Of a stretch of DNA of 43,391 nt, positions 21,621 through 31,126 are shown one piece after another. The translations under genes and the position numbers were made by a program. The first letter of the stretch is position 1; the number at the start of each line of letters is the position of its first letter. Below the pieces are notes generated by a model. That model worked only from the letters and a program-made list of their open reading frames with translations. It was not told the origin of the DNA and did not search any database. The DNA is from a virus. The stretch spans positions 1-43,391 of the IMG/VR virus record IMGVR_UViG_3300027833_000089; one strand, 5' to 3'.

Positions 21621-22901
21621 ATGTTTTTAAAAGAATTTAATTTAACAGGCGCTAAAAAAATCGCCAAAATCAATAAGATGCTAAGAGAAGAATTTGGCGT
21701 ATCGCTGAAGACTAACGGTTTTCCGCGTAAAGCAAAACTCGATAGCTTACTTGAATCAGCGAATAATTTCATTATTCAACTTAAAGGTTCACACAAGAAA
21801 TTTCAACTAGAGCCAGAGTATGCAAAATACTTAGGCATTAAAGACGTAGTTGAAACAATGATTGCAGAAGGGCAGTATGCAGAATCACAAGCATACACTG
21901 AAATGAAGTCTATGATTTCTGCAAGTGTTAAGAACTTAATGGACAGCGGATACACTGTAGACGAAGCATGCAACGAATGCATGAATCAGTTTAGAATGGA
22001 TAATCGCTTTGCATATGATGACGAGCATGTATTGCCTATCGTAATTAAAGCATCAAAAGAATACATGGAATCATGTGGCGCTTTAGAAGAAGTTGTTGAA
22101 GAGGAATTCCCAGAAACCAATTCAGATCTAAACGAATACTTGTTGCGTGAACTTGCTAAAGAGTGTGGTGTAGAATTATCAGATGCTACAAGTTACGATG
22201 CAATTGAAGAAAAGTTAAATATGTTTTCCGCAGTAAGTGGCAAGAGCAGAGATACTGTTGTTGGCTTCTTAAACGGACTAGAAGAAGATTCAGTTAGCAA
22301 CGGTATTAAAATGTTCGGTGCTAAAGTAGCAGAACAGAACAAATTCACAGGTTCTAGACAAGATGCTATTGATGCAGGCGAAGAAGAATTTGAAGTAGGC
22401 GGTAAGAAGTTTAAAGTTACTGGCGAAGAAGTTAAGGAAGCCGGTATGTTTGATGACATACTAGGCGAAATGATTTCAGAAGAAGTTGATGTAGAGCAAG
22501 CTGAAGTAATTATGGCAGTTAGGGCATTAGCAGATGATATCCAAGACCAAGTAGAAAGAATCGGCCGCATGATGAATGAAGATGTTCCTGCAATTGCAGA
22601 TCAAATGCGTGGCGAGATGGGCGCACAAACTGCTCAAGCATTCGCAGACAGCATTAATGGTGTACTAGCAGGGTATATAGATGCCGCTAAAGGTGCAAAA
22701 GCTGGCGTTGACCAAGCAACTGCAACTGTTACCGGTGAAGAAACATTAGCTGGTGGCGAAACAGGCTTAGGCGATACAGCTGAACTTGGTGTAGAAGCAC
22801 CTGCAGATGATTTAGGTCTAGATACTGCACTTGATACTAACGAACCAGCCATGGCTGGACCAGAGGACGAGCCACTAGGCAGAACACCTGTAGAGGTATA
22901 A
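21621..22901 (+). CDS. Virion/head-type protein with acidic C-terminus
   Basis: 426 residues from the ATG at 21621; a TTG at 21612 in frame is less likely. The N-terminal half has MLREEFGVSLKTNGFPRKAK and long helices, with segments like YAKYLGIKDVVETMIAEGQY. The middle has short repeats rich in Glu/Val (GEEEFEVGGKKFKVTGEEV). The C-terminus (about 335-426) is Ala/Gly/Glu/Asp/Thr low-complexity. The Met-poor, acidic, helical composition and late promoter fit a scaffold or core-type or other structural protein seen in T4-like marine phages. There is no clear similarity to gp22 by eye. Function inferred from context only. Confidence 0.5.
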   Translation: MFLKEFNLTGAKKIAKINKMLREEFGVSLKTNGFPRKAKLDSLLESANNFIIQLKGSHKKFQLEPEYAKYLGIKDVVETMIAEGQYAESQAYTEMKSMISASVKNLMDSGYTVDEACNECMNQFRMDNRFAYDDEHVLPIVIKASKEYMESCGALEEVVEEEFPETNSDLNEYLLRELAKECGVELSDATSYDAIEEKLNMFSAVSGKSRDTVVGFLNGLEEDSVSNGIKMFGAKVAEQNKFTGSRQDAIDAGEEEFEVGGKKFKVTGEEVKEAGMFDDILGEMISEEVDVEQAEVIMAVRALADDIQDQVERIGRMMNEDVPAIADQMRGEMGAQTAQAFADSINGVLAGYIDAAKGAKAGVDQATATVTGEETLAGGETGLGDTAELGVEAPADDLGLDTALDTNEPAMAGPEDEPLGRTPVEV

Positions 22902-22903
22902 CA

Positions 22904-23239
22904 ATGTTAATCAGAGAAGTCATTTTATCTGAAGGTTACTTTAGCGAGCTAATTACAACTGTACAAGACTTGTTAGTTCGTGTAGCCGCTAAAGACATTA
23001 AAGAAGTTTCGACAGAGAAGTTTAGAAAAGTATTAGCAAAGCAAGGATTTATTACAACAATCGATGAACTAATCACAGCAATTGATCAAAGTGGATATGC
23101 ATCAAGCGTAGACAAAGACAAGATTGTTCCTAATAATCAACTACCAGACACAGTAAGCACAGGCGAAGAAGAAGACGAAGTTGACGTAGCCGGAATGGCA
23201 GGCGATCAAGCAATCGCAGATATTAAATCGGAGTTATAA
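22904..23239 (+). CDS. Small late protein with capsid-targeting type N-terminus
   Basis: 111 residues, 2 bases after the preceding stop. MLIREVILSE-G has the M-x-I-x-x-hydrophobic-x-x-E pattern with a predicted prohead protease cut after Glu10 and Gly next. A helical domain follows (SELITTVQDLLVRVAAKDIK; ITTIDELITAIDQSGY), then an acidic tail (STGEEEDEVDVAGMAGDQA). No family recognised. It is the only member of the proposed targeted set in this operon, beside the large head-type protein. Confidence 0.55.
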   Translation: MLIREVILSEGYFSELITTVQDLLVRVAAKDIKEVSTEKFRKVLAKQGFITTIDELITAIDQSGYASSVDKDKIVPNNQLPDTVSTGEEEDEVDVAGMAGDQAIADIKSEL

Positions 23240-23245
23240 GGTACT

Positions 23246-23563
23246 ATGCCTGGAATATTCATAAATGCAACTACTGCTAGAAGTAGTACTCGCAACAATA
23301 CTGTAATACATAATGAGATTACAGCAATTGAAAACGCTGTATTTGCAAATGTAGATGCGGGCATATTGTACGCTAACGTAAATAATACTGTTATGACTAA
23401 CAGCAATGCTTACTACTACGTGAATAATTCTGTTACTACTGATCCTACAAAGAAAGATCAACTAAACTATGTGAAAAGCTACTTCACTAAGCTAGGGTAT
23501 GGTGTTAGCATTGTAACAGATCCCGATAATGCTACATCATTACAATGGAATATTAGTTGGTAG
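23246..23563 (+). CDS. Small late structural-type protein
   Basis: 105 residues. MPGIFINATTARSSTRNNTV, then NEITAIENAVFANVDAGI, NNTVMTNSNAYYYVNNSVT and a C-terminal QLNYVKSYFTKLGYGVSIV with QWNISW at the end. This arrangement (N-terminal ARSxxRNN-x-I-x-NEI, central TxMT, C-terminal YFTxLGY followed by Trp) is one I associate with conserved small structural proteins of marine T4-like phages. No enzyme motif is seen. It is the last gene before an intrinsic terminator. Confidence 0.6.
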   Translation: MPGIFINATTARSSTRNNTVIHNEITAIENAVFANVDAGILYANVNNTVMTNSNAYYYVNNSVTTDPTKKDQLNYVKSYFTKLGYGVSIVTDPDNATSLQWNISW

Positions 23564-23584
23564 TATCTATAAGTTATTGAAAAC

Positions 23585-23609
23585 AAAGGCATTTTTAAGT
23601 GCCTTTTTT
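23585..23609 (+). terminator. Intrinsic terminator
   Basis: AAAGGCA (23585-23591) pairs with TGCCTTT (23600-23606), loop TTTTTAAG, followed by TTT. It separates the late unit from the early promoter that begins 2 bases later. Confidence 0.85.
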
Positions 23610-23610
23610 A

Positions 23611-23639
23611 TTGACAACAATATCGTAATGTGTTATACT
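23611..23639 (+). promoter_or_regulatory. Sigma-70-type early promoter
   Basis: TTGACA (23611-23616), 17-bp spacer, TATACT (23634-23639). Expected +1 near 23646 gives a 21-base leader with AAAGG before the ATG at 23667. Confidence 0.85.
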
Positions 23640-23666
23640 ATTGTTTAAATTATAAAGGCTTATTAC

Positions 23667-24341
23667 ATGCTAGTAGAAAAGTTCACTTACCCAACTCTCA
23701 AACGGGTAACAGCAAAAAACGGACAACGCCAGTACACCGGTGAAGACAATCAACCTGTACCTAGTGTAACTACGGTGCTTTCGGATACAGGTGATAAGAC
23801 AGCTCTTATCAATTGGCGTAAACGTGTAGGCGATGTTGAAGCTACCCGTATCAGCCAAGAAGCCGCTGGATTAGGCACTAAGGTACATAATGCATTAGAA
23901 AAGTATGTTCTAGTAGAAGATTACGAAATCAAAGGTAATAATGTTGTAAGCGTAATGGCTAGAGACATGCTAAATGTAATGATCGAAAAAGGATTAAGCC
24001 AAGTAGATGAGATATGGGGTGTTGAAGTAGCTCTGTTAGCAAAAGGCTTATACGCAGGTACAAGCGATGCTGTGGGCATGTTTAACGGTGTTGAGAGTAT
24101 CATTGACTTTAAAACTGCTAAAAAGATCAAGAAGCGTGAGTGGATTGAAGATTACTTTATGCAAGGTTGTGCATACGCACTAGCACACAATGAAATGTTT
24201 GGTACAAATATCAAGCAAGTTGCTATCCTAATGGTAGACCGCGAAGCTAACTATAAAGACTTTGTTATAGAAGGCGACGAATTCGAAGAATACTGCACTA
24301 AATGGGCAAGGAGACTAGCGGACTATTATAATAAAGTTTAG
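23667..24341 (+). CDS. PD-(D/E)XK exonuclease, MGME1/Cas4-like
   Basis: 224 residues. The RecB-family nuclease motifs are visible in order: GLGTKVHNALEKY (H74), GVEVALLAKGLYAGTSDAVG (E120, D134), SIIDFKTAKK (D147, K149) and YFMQGCAYALAHNEMFG (the Q-xxx-Y motif). This is the arrangement of phage exonucleases similar to mitochondrial MGME1. Expected role: metal-dependent single-strand DNA trimming in phage recombination or host DNA breakdown. It has its own sigma-70 promoter, so is expressed early, and stands alone between two late units. Confidence 0.8.
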   Translation: MLVEKFTYPTLKRVTAKNGQRQYTGEDNQPVPSVTTVLSDTGDKTALINWRKRVGDVEATRISQEAAGLGTKVHNALEKYVLVEDYEIKGNNVVSVMARDMLNVMIEKGLSQVDEIWGVEVALLAKGLYAGTSDAVGMFNGVESIIDFKTAKKIKKREWIEDYFMQGCAYALAHNEMFGTNIKQVAILMVDREANYKDFVIEGDEFEEYCTKWARRLADYYNKV

Positions 24342-24353
24342 TTAGTTCAAAGT

Positions 24354-24361
24354 GATAAATA
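24354..24361 (+). promoter_or_regulatory. T4-type late promoter GATAAATA
   Basis: GATAAATA is 28 bases before the GTG start at 24390, with AAGAGAGG as the ribosome site in between. Confidence 0.8.
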
Positions 24362-24389
24362 CTGTTAAGTAAACAAGAGAGGCTTAACA

Positions 24390-26879
24390 GTGGCAACAGA
24401 AACAGTAAAAATCGTACGAATGCAACAGCGCAGGGGTCAGAAACAAGACCTGCCTAAGCCGTTGCGTCCAGGTGAAATTGGCTTTGCAACAGATAGCAGA
24501 CAAATCTATATAGGTGCAGATACATCTGACATCGTATCAGATGGATATAATAAGACTGCTTCTTTTGAGAAAACATCTAGCTCACAGAGCACTACAGCAA
24601 GTGTAGCTAACGTACAGATAATTAAGTTTACTGTTCCGCATAAGATATACGACAAAGGTGAATTCGATGGTGTCACAGATTCTATCGTATGGACTCCGGA
24701 CAGCAATGTAGCTGTTACATCAACAGACAAACAATATTCTAGACTGAATAAAGTCTACCACGAAGATGATACCCAATTTTTAAATATATTCACTCTAGAG
24801 AAATTCATATCATCAGATTTAAAAGCAGTACAAAATGGTAAAGTATTATCTCCATCGCAAAATGGCGCCGGAGAAATTGGTTCAAGTAACGATTATCACT
24901 TTGCACAAACCGGCAACATAACACTACAAAATCATAGTCACACTCTTAGATTCAGAACTGCACCTAGTGGTTCAGAAGAAATCGCAGTTTCATATTATAG
25001 TAATACTGATGTTATATCATCATTTACTGATACAAAAATTGGTGATACTACTGTAGACGGTTTTTACAATGCCAAAAGTATTGCAACGTACAGACAATTA
25101 AATGCAAACAATGTTAGCGTAGCAGAAGGAACAGGCATTGGCTTTATTGGATTACAGTATAAGCATATCCAAGTTGCAACTGATGTATTACATACACCGA
25201 ATGTATCTGACTATGGTACAACACTAGGTAATGTATTATTATCTAAAAACGAAGATGCTGTAGCAGGTTTAACCGCTGTAACAACAACAGCTGACGTAAC
25301 TATGACAGGTGCTATTCCTGACCCTAGTTACGGTGTTAGTATAACTGGTAATGTCAATTCTGTTATTAATCATGTATACGTTACAGGCGGTGCAGATTGG
25401 TTAAATGAAAAAGTATTAGAAGTTAAAACATATGACGCTGGTAACGGTATTTTAGCCGCATACTTACCGAGCAATGCATCAAGTATTACTCGTTCAATTA
25501 CAGCTATCGTAGACTCCGGCTCAGGCACAATTAAGTTAACATCACAGAGTAACGTAGATGATACTGCCAGTGGTGACACTATACGCTTCTTAGAAGAAGG
25601 CGGCGGAAACGTGTCTCAACTAGATGCAATAGTTGGTACTGTTACGGATGTAAATACAGCATCTAAACAAATTACAGTAGATACCGCAATCGGTGGCTTA
25701 GATACAACGTTAGCAAATACGCTGACATTCATGACAATGAAAGCTGGTGATGTGAGAGACTTAGTTGTATATAGTCCAAGGCACGGCAACAGCAACGGCA
25801 ATATGATTACACTTAGTTCCGGAGCTTTAGCAGGAAACTACTCAGTGGCAGTAGGAACTTCTGCTGATACGTTTGTTATTACTACTCTAATTGATCAAAC
25901 CAGCAATGTTTCTTCTGCGTTAACAGTTACACCAGTAGTAAGTAATGCAACTGTTAGTGCAACGCCTGTTATAGCGTTTAACCTTGCAACAGCAACAGAT
26001 ACTAGTGCTGTTTTAGCACTTATTAATGGCACTAACAAATGGCCAAAGATTGCAACAATACCTGGTTCAGCTAATAAAATGTATATTACTCACGCTGAAG
26101 CAATACAAAAGACACCCTTTACATTCAAACTGTTTGATGATGTAGTTGGTACCGTTAGTTTATTAGGTTTAACACCTGGCGAATACTCACGTGAAAATGC
26201 AACTGTTAAAGCCAAGTTAGAAGAGTGGATGTATTCCATATACGGTGCGCAGGACCCATCTATTAACTTATTCAAAGAGATTTACAGCAACAATGAATTC
26301 TCGGCTGGGGCACAGAAGTTTGCAAATTGGGACTTAGGTATCAACAGTGCAATTGGTGAGATGAATTTCGAATCAAGAACCGAAGTAAAAGACTTTACTA
26401 GAATTTTAAACGATTTGTACTTTGAATCAGTTAATCCAGATATACGCGGATTACTTAACATAAAAACAAATATAGAATTCCTAACAACAGAAGCACTAGC
26501 GGCGGGCACTGCAACAACACAGTTTACATCGCCAGAGCAATTAGTATTTGCAACAGGTAGTCAGCCTGTTACCGAGTTTGACTTACCTCTAAGTGGTGAT
26601 TTTAAGACAGTGTTTGTTGAATACAGTATGTTTGGCGGCACTGGAGCAGATAGATATCGCAGAGTCGGTACACTATCCTACTCGGCAGACACTGATGCAC
26701 TTGATGTTATTATACAAGACAACTATTCGGATATGGTGTCAGGGTCTATGACTGGAAGCGTTTCGTTTACAGCCGAAGTACCAGCTAGTGCCGTTGACGC
26801 ACAGATTACATTGCATAATTCATTAACTCCTGTTTCATCACTAACTATGCGTTATGTTGTTCGAAAATGGGGCGACTAA
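24390..26879 (+). CDS. Large tail fibre or baseplate-type structural protein
   Basis: 829 residues from GTG 24390, which follows AAGAGAGG. The N-terminal MQQRRGQKQDLPKPLRPGE and GEIGFATDSRQIYIGAD match the RRG...L.xGEIGxxTDxxxxxIG signature found at the N-terminus of many phage fibres (major tropism determinant type N-domain), which often fastens the fibre to the tail. The rest is beta-rich and Thr/Ser/Val/Asn-heavy (ITGNVNSVINHVYVTGGAD; TVDTAIGGLDTTLANTLTF), with a compact helical segment about 610-690 and a C-terminal beta domain. It is probably a host-recognition or baseplate fibre protein. Position in the tail cannot be told. Confidence 0.65.
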   Translation: MATETVKIVRMQQRRGQKQDLPKPLRPGEIGFATDSRQIYIGADTSDIVSDGYNKTASFEKTSSSQSTTASVANVQIIKFTVPHKIYDKGEFDGVTDSIVWTPDSNVAVTSTDKQYSRLNKVYHEDDTQFLNIFTLEKFISSDLKAVQNGKVLSPSQNGAGEIGSSNDYHFAQTGNITLQNHSHTLRFRTAPSGSEEIAVSYYSNTDVISSFTDTKIGDTTVDGFYNAKSIATYRQLNANNVSVAEGTGIGFIGLQYKHIQVATDVLHTPNVSDYGTTLGNVLLSKNEDAVAGLTAVTTTADVTMTGAIPDPSYGVSITGNVNSVINHVYVTGGADWLNEKVLEVKTYDAGNGILAAYLPSNASSITRSITAIVDSGSGTIKLTSQSNVDDTASGDTIRFLEEGGGNVSQLDAIVGTVTDVNTASKQITVDTAIGGLDTTLANTLTFMTMKAGDVRDLVVYSPRHGNSNGNMITLSSGALAGNYSVAVGTSADTFVITTLIDQTSNVSSALTVTPVVSNATVSATPVIAFNLATATDTSAVLALINGTNKWPKIATIPGSANKMYITHAEAIQKTPFTFKLFDDVVGTVSLLGLTPGEYSRENATVKAKLEEWMYSIYGAQDPSINLFKEIYSNNEFSAGAQKFANWDLGINSAIGEMNFESRTEVKDFTRILNDLYFESVNPDIRGLLNIKTNIEFLTTEALAAGTATTQFTSPEQLVFATGSQPVTEFDLPLSGDFKTVFVEYSMFGGTGADRYRRVGTLSYSADTDALDVIIQDNYSDMVSGSMTGSVSFTAEVPASAVDAQITLHNSLTPVSSLTMRYVVRKWGD

Positions 26880-26905
26880 TTAACCTTTACCAGTTATAAG
26901 AGTAT

Positions 26906-27337
26906 ATGTTTCATAAACATCAAAACGCAGAAGAACGTTTAAAGGCCTGGCGCACACTACGACAGCAGAAATTTGAGACAGTCAACGAGCTATTAGAATC
27001 ATTTGCTAACGTTAAGCCGATACCTCGTTACATTGACTATTACACTCCAAAAGACTGGCCAAACGTCTTCGACATAGTTAAAGAAGGGTACCTTTGTCAA
27101 ACTGGCATAACACTTATTATTGTCGCAACTATGCATAATAAAGGATTCATATCTGGCGAAGAATTATACTTTGAAGTGATAAGTAATCATATAAATGGGA
27201 ATGATGGATTGATATATATTAATGACAATCTAGCATATAATTTTATACCAGGCAGAACGGCTAGCATGCAAGAAGTTATTGATAATAGTGTTCGACACCA
27301 ATCACATAAAGTTCAAATATCTAGTCTTTTCAGTTGA
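26906..27337 (+). CDS. Hypothetical protein
   Basis: 143 residues. MFHKHQNAEERLKAWRTLRQ opens with a basic helix, then NELLESFANVKPIPRYIDYYTPKDWPNVFDIVKEG and a hydrophobic strand (QTGITLIIVATMHNKGF). No family or motif is recognised. It follows the fibre-type gene after 26 bases with a weak AAGAG site; its stop codon TGA lies inside the -35 box of the ribonucleotide reductase promoter. It probably belongs to the late unit upstream. Confidence 0.5.
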   Translation: MFHKHQNAEERLKAWRTLRQQKFETVNELLESFANVKPIPRYIDYYTPKDWPNVFDIVKEGYLCQTGITLIIVATMHNKGFISGEELYFEVISNHINGNDGLIYINDNLAYNFIPGRTASMQEVIDNSVRHQSHKVQISSLFS

Positions 27338-27362
27338 CATTAACACAGTTTTATTGTATAAT
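27334..27362 (+). promoter_or_regulatory. Sigma-70-type early promoter for nrdAB
   Basis: TTGACA (27334-27339), 17-bp spacer, perfect TATAAT (27357-27362). The TGA in the -35 box is also the stop codon of the upstream gene. Expected start near 27369 gives a leader of about 58 bases. Confidence 0.9.
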
Positions 27363-27426
27363 TTGCATCTGGTAAATATAAAACTAAACATAGAATTAGA
27401 AACAAACAAACGACTGAGAAAAACAC

Positions 27427-29706
27427 ATGCAGGTAAAGAAACGTTCTGGAGAGCTTGAGTCCATAGACATAGACAAGTTGCACAAGGTAGTAGCATACGC
27501 TTGTGAAGGCATTAGCGGAGTTAGTCCAAGTGAAGTAGAGATTAACAGCCAAATTCAATTTTACAGTGGTATTACTAGCACTGACATACAAGAGACACTT
27601 ATCAAAAGTGCCGCTGATCTTATTAGCGAAGAAACTCCAAATTATCAATATGTAGCAGGAAGGTTAATCAACTATCATTTGCGTAAGCAAGTGTACGGCA
27701 CATTTGAGCCACCATGCTTATGTGATGTTGTAGAAAAGAATATCAAAGCAGGGTTTTACGATAAAGAAATTACAGACGTTTATACAACACAAGAATTCGA
27801 TATATTAAACAAGTACATCAAACATGATCGCGATGAGGGGTTAACTTATGCGGCTATGGAACAATTTCGCGGCAAGTATTTAGTACAAAACAGATCATCC
27901 GGCGAGATATTTGAAACACCGCAAGTATGTTACATGCTAATTGCAATGACACTGTTTAACAAATACCCAGCAGAAACTAGAATGCAGTATGTAAAAGATT
28001 ACTACGATGCAATCAGTACCTTTGAACTTAGTTTACCTACACCTGTTATGGCTGGTGTACGCACACCACAGCGACAGTTTAGTAGTTGTGTACTCATTGA
28101 GTCCGGAGACAGCTTAGACAGCATTAACGCAACAACTAGCGCAGTTGTTAAGTACGTTAGTCAAAAGGCAGGCATTGGTATTAATGCAGGTAGTATTAGA
28201 GCAATCGGCTCACCTATTAGAAATGGAGATGCAACTCACACAGGAGTTATCCCCTTCTATAAATTATTCCAATCAGCAGTTAAGTCATGCAGTCAAGGTG
28301 GAGTAAGAGGCGGTGCGGCAACATTATATTATCCTATTTGGCATCTAGAAGTAGAAGATATGCTTGTACTAAAGAATAATAAAGGTACAGAGGATAACAG
28401 AGTACGCCATATGGACTACGGCGTACAGTTTAACAAGTTAATGTACGAACGTTTAATCACAGGCGGAGACATTACACTGTTCTCACCACACGCTGTACCT
28501 GGAATGTACGATGCGTTCTTTAACGACCAAGACAAATTTAAAGAGTTATACGAAAAAGCAGAACGTATGACTAGTATTAAGAAGAAAACTATTAAAGCAA
28601 TGGACTTGTTTAGTGCATTTGCTACTGAAAGAAAAGATACAGGTAGAATTTACTTAATGAATGTCGACCATGCAAACACACATGGCGCATTTATAGAAGA
28701 CCTTGCACCTATCAAACAAAGCAACCTATGTTGCGAAATTAACTTACCTACTAAGCCGTTAAACGACATTAACGACCCAGACGGTGAGATTAGTTTATGT
28801 ACTTTAAGTGCTGTTAATTGGGGTGTAATTAAAGACTTCAAACAGATGGAGAAGGTATGTAACCTCGCTGTACGGGGCTTAGATGCGCTCTTAGACTACC
28901 AGAGTTACCCAGTACTCGCCGCAGAATTAAGTACAATGAAACGTAGACCACTAGGTGTTGGTATCATTAACTTTGCATATTGGCTAGCAAAGAATGACAC
29001 AACATATCAAGATCCTAACTTAGAGTTAGTAGACGAATGGGCCGAAGCATGGAGTTACTTTTTAATTAAAGCAAGTAACACACTTGCTAAAGAAGCTGGA
29101 TCGATTAGCGGAGCACTAGAAACAAAATACGGCCATGGCATTACACCTAATCAAACATATAAGAAAGATGTTGATGAACTAGTTCCTCACCAAGAGAGGC
29201 AAGATTGGGTCGGACTTAGAGCAAGTTTAAAAGAGCATGGTATCCGTAACTCAACACTAATGGCACTTATGCCAGCAGAAACATCAGCACAGATTAGTAA
29301 CAGCACAAACGGTATTGAACCACCACGCAGTTACATTAGTATTAAACAAAGTAAGCATGGCGTACTTAAACAAGTAGTGCCAGGCTACCCTAGACTTAAA
29401 AATAAGTATGACTTACTATGGGATCAGAAGTCACCAGAAGGCTATTTGAAGATAATGGCTGTTCTACAAAAGTACATTGACCAAGGCATTAGTGTTAATA
29501 CTAGTTACAATCCAGAACATTACGAAGACGAAAAAGTTCCAATGTCTCAGTTATTGTCAGACATTATTACGTTTTATAAATATGGCGGCAAGCAGTTATA
29601 CTATAATAATACATACGACGGTCAGGGTGAAATAGATACATCATCATCTGAACCACTATCTTTAAGTGAAATCGACGAGGACGACTGCGAGTCGTGCAAA
29701 ATTTAA
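27427..29706 (+). CDS. nrdA: Ribonucleoside-diphosphate reductase, class Ia alpha subunit
   Basis: 759 residues, full length. It reduces ribonucleotides to deoxyribonucleotides for phage DNA synthesis together with NrdB. The N-terminal ATP-cone domain (MQVKKRSGELESIDIDKLHK) is present. Redox and active-site residues are in place: FSSC (C221), NLCCE with N433, C435 and E437, SLC (C458), and the swinging C-terminal pair C754/C757 in DCESCKI. The NGIEPPRS and GVRGGAATLYYPIWH segments are typical. It is first in an early operon and only one base separates it from nrdB. Regulation by ATP/dATP through the cone is expected. Confidence 0.97.
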   Translation: MQVKKRSGELESIDIDKLHKVVAYACEGISGVSPSEVEINSQIQFYSGITSTDIQETLIKSAADLISEETPNYQYVAGRLINYHLRKQVYGTFEPPCLCDVVEKNIKAGFYDKEITDVYTTQEFDILNKYIKHDRDEGLTYAAMEQFRGKYLVQNRSSGEIFETPQVCYMLIAMTLFNKYPAETRMQYVKDYYDAISTFELSLPTPVMAGVRTPQRQFSSCVLIESGDSLDSINATTSAVVKYVSQKAGIGINAGSIRAIGSPIRNGDATHTGVIPFYKLFQSAVKSCSQGGVRGGAATLYYPIWHLEVEDMLVLKNNKGTEDNRVRHMDYGVQFNKLMYERLITGGDITLFSPHAVPGMYDAFFNDQDKFKELYEKAERMTSIKKKTIKAMDLFSAFATERKDTGRIYLMNVDHANTHGAFIEDLAPIKQSNLCCEINLPTKPLNDINDPDGEISLCTLSAVNWGVIKDFKQMEKVCNLAVRGLDALLDYQSYPVLAAELSTMKRRPLGVGIINFAYWLAKNDTTYQDPNLELVDEWAEAWSYFLIKASNTLAKEAGSISGALETKYGHGITPNQTYKKDVDELVPHQERQDWVGLRASLKEHGIRNSTLMALMPAETSAQISNSTNGIEPPRSYISIKQSKHGVLKQVVPGYPRLKNKYDLLWDQKSPEGYLKIMAVLQKYIDQGISVNTSYNPEHYEDEKVPMSQLLSDIITFYKYGGKQLYYNNTYDGQGEIDTSSSEPLSLSEIDEDDCESCKI

Positions 29707-29707
29707 T

Positions 29708-30808
29708 ATGAGTTCAGTTCTAAATACAAATAAAAAATACAACCACATGGAAGCTAAGATGTTCTTAGATAAAGAAGGTGGAGTATGTATGCAACGGTAT
29801 GATACTATTAAGTATCGACAGTTTGATAAGCTAACTGATAAGCAGTTAGGCTTCTTTTGGCGACCCGAAGAAGTAGATATTACTAAAGATTCTAAAGACT
29901 TTAAAGACCTAGAAGAACACGAAAAGCATATCTTTACAAGTAACTTAAAGCGCCAAATACTGCTAGACAGTGTACAGGGCCGCTCACCTAATCTTGCTTT
30001 CTTGCCTATTGTAACTCTGCCAGAGTTAGAGACATGGATTGAGACTTGGGCATTTAGTGAAACAATTCACAGCAGAAGTTATACGCATATTATCAGAAAT
30101 GTGTACCCGGATCCTAGTAAAGTATTTGATGAGATGTTAAACATTCCAGAAATTACAGATTGTGCTGATAGTATTACACACTATTACGATGACTTGATTG
30201 CAATGAATCATGCAAGAGACAAAGGACTAGCTAGTTACAGCGAATACAAACATAAGAAAGCATTGTGGTTATGTATTATGAGTGTAAACATACTTGAAGG
30301 TGTACGCTTTTATGTATCATTTGCATGTAGTTGGGCGTTCGCTGAAGTTAAGAAGATGGAAGGTAATGCAAAGATTATTAAACTTATTGCTAGAGATGAG
30401 AATGTTCACTTAGCAAGCACACAGCACATGCTAAAGTTGTTGCCAAAAGAAGATAGTGACTTTGCTAAAATTAAAGAAGAGACAGCAGAAGAGTGTAAGC
30501 AAATGTTTATCGATGCGGTTGATCAAGAAAAGAAATGGGCACAGTACTTGTTTAAAGACGGTAGTATTATCGGATTAAACGCACAGTTACTAGAGCAATA
30601 TGTAGAGTACACTGCCGCTAAACGTATGCAAAACATAGGTTTAGAAAAAGTTTACACAGCAGGCACACATCCGTTACCATGGACTAACAAGTGGGTTGGT
30701 GGCAGTGATGTACAGGTAGCACCACAAGAAACTGAAATTAGCAGTTATGTAATTGGTGGTACAAAACAAGACGTAACACAAGACACATTCAAAGGCTTTA
30801 GTCTTTAG
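29708..30808 (+). CDS. nrdB: Ribonucleoside-diphosphate reductase, class Ia beta subunit
   Basis: 366 residues from ATG 29708; an in-frame GTG upstream lies within nrdA and is not used. It carries the diiron-tyrosyl radical needed by NrdA. Iron ligands can be placed: D87 (LLDSV), E118 and H121 (FSETIHSRSY), E197 (NILEGVRFY), E231 and H234 (RDENVHL); the radical tyrosine is Y125. The C-terminal TQDTFKGFSL would be the part binding NrdA. It ends 12 bases before the next gene, where AGGAG marks a strong ribosome site. Confidence 0.96.
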   Translation: MSSVLNTNKKYNHMEAKMFLDKEGGVCMQRYDTIKYRQFDKLTDKQLGFFWRPEEVDITKDSKDFKDLEEHEKHIFTSNLKRQILLDSVQGRSPNLAFLPIVTLPELETWIETWAFSETIHSRSYTHIIRNVYPDPSKVFDEMLNIPEITDCADSITHYYDDLIAMNHARDKGLASYSEYKHKKALWLCIMSVNILEGVRFYVSFACSWAFAEVKKMEGNAKIIKLIARDENVHLASTQHMLKLLPKEDSDFAKIKEETAEECKQMFIDAVDQEKKWAQYLFKDGSIIGLNAQLLEQYVEYTAAKRMQNIGLEKVYTAGTHPLPWTNKWVGGSDVQVAPQETEISSYVIGGTKQDVTQDTFKGFSL

Positions 30809-30820
30809 GAGAAAACACAC

Positions 30821-31126
30821 ATGTATGATTTAGAAAATTTAACCGGCGATATCGTAACCATGAAATTAACAAATGGTATAGAACTACTCGCACAGCTATT
30901 AAGCACAGACGAAGATAACAACTACTTTACACTAGGCGAGCCTAGAATTGTAGTTATTAACGGAGCAGACTTAGCACTTATTCCTTATGTATTTACATGC
31001 GACACCGTTGAGGTAGTTATACCAGCATCAGCTGTACTTAGCATAAATAAAAGTAGTGAGGACAGTACCGCAGACTATGAAAAATTAGTTAGTGATATAG
31101 TAGAAGACGCAGTCACAGAAGAATAG
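30821..31126 (+). CDS. LSm/Hfq-like small protein
   Basis: 101 residues after AGGAGAA. The order LTGDIVTMKLTNGIELLAQL (5-24), then a turn with DNNYFTLGEP and PYVFTCDTVEVVIPASAVLS fits the Sm1-Sm2 five-stranded barrel of LSm-type proteins (V-x-V-x-L-x-x-G-x-E...). The tail is acidic. If right, it may form a ring and bind RNA; the alternative is a small virion protein with a similar barrel. It lies directly after nrdB but may also be read from the late strand. Family call by eye only. Confidence 0.5.
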   Translation: MYDLENLTGDIVTMKLTNGIELLAQLLSTDEDNNYFTLGEPRIVVINGADLALIPYVFTCDTVEVVIPASAVLSINKSSEDSTADYEKLVSDIVEDAVTEE

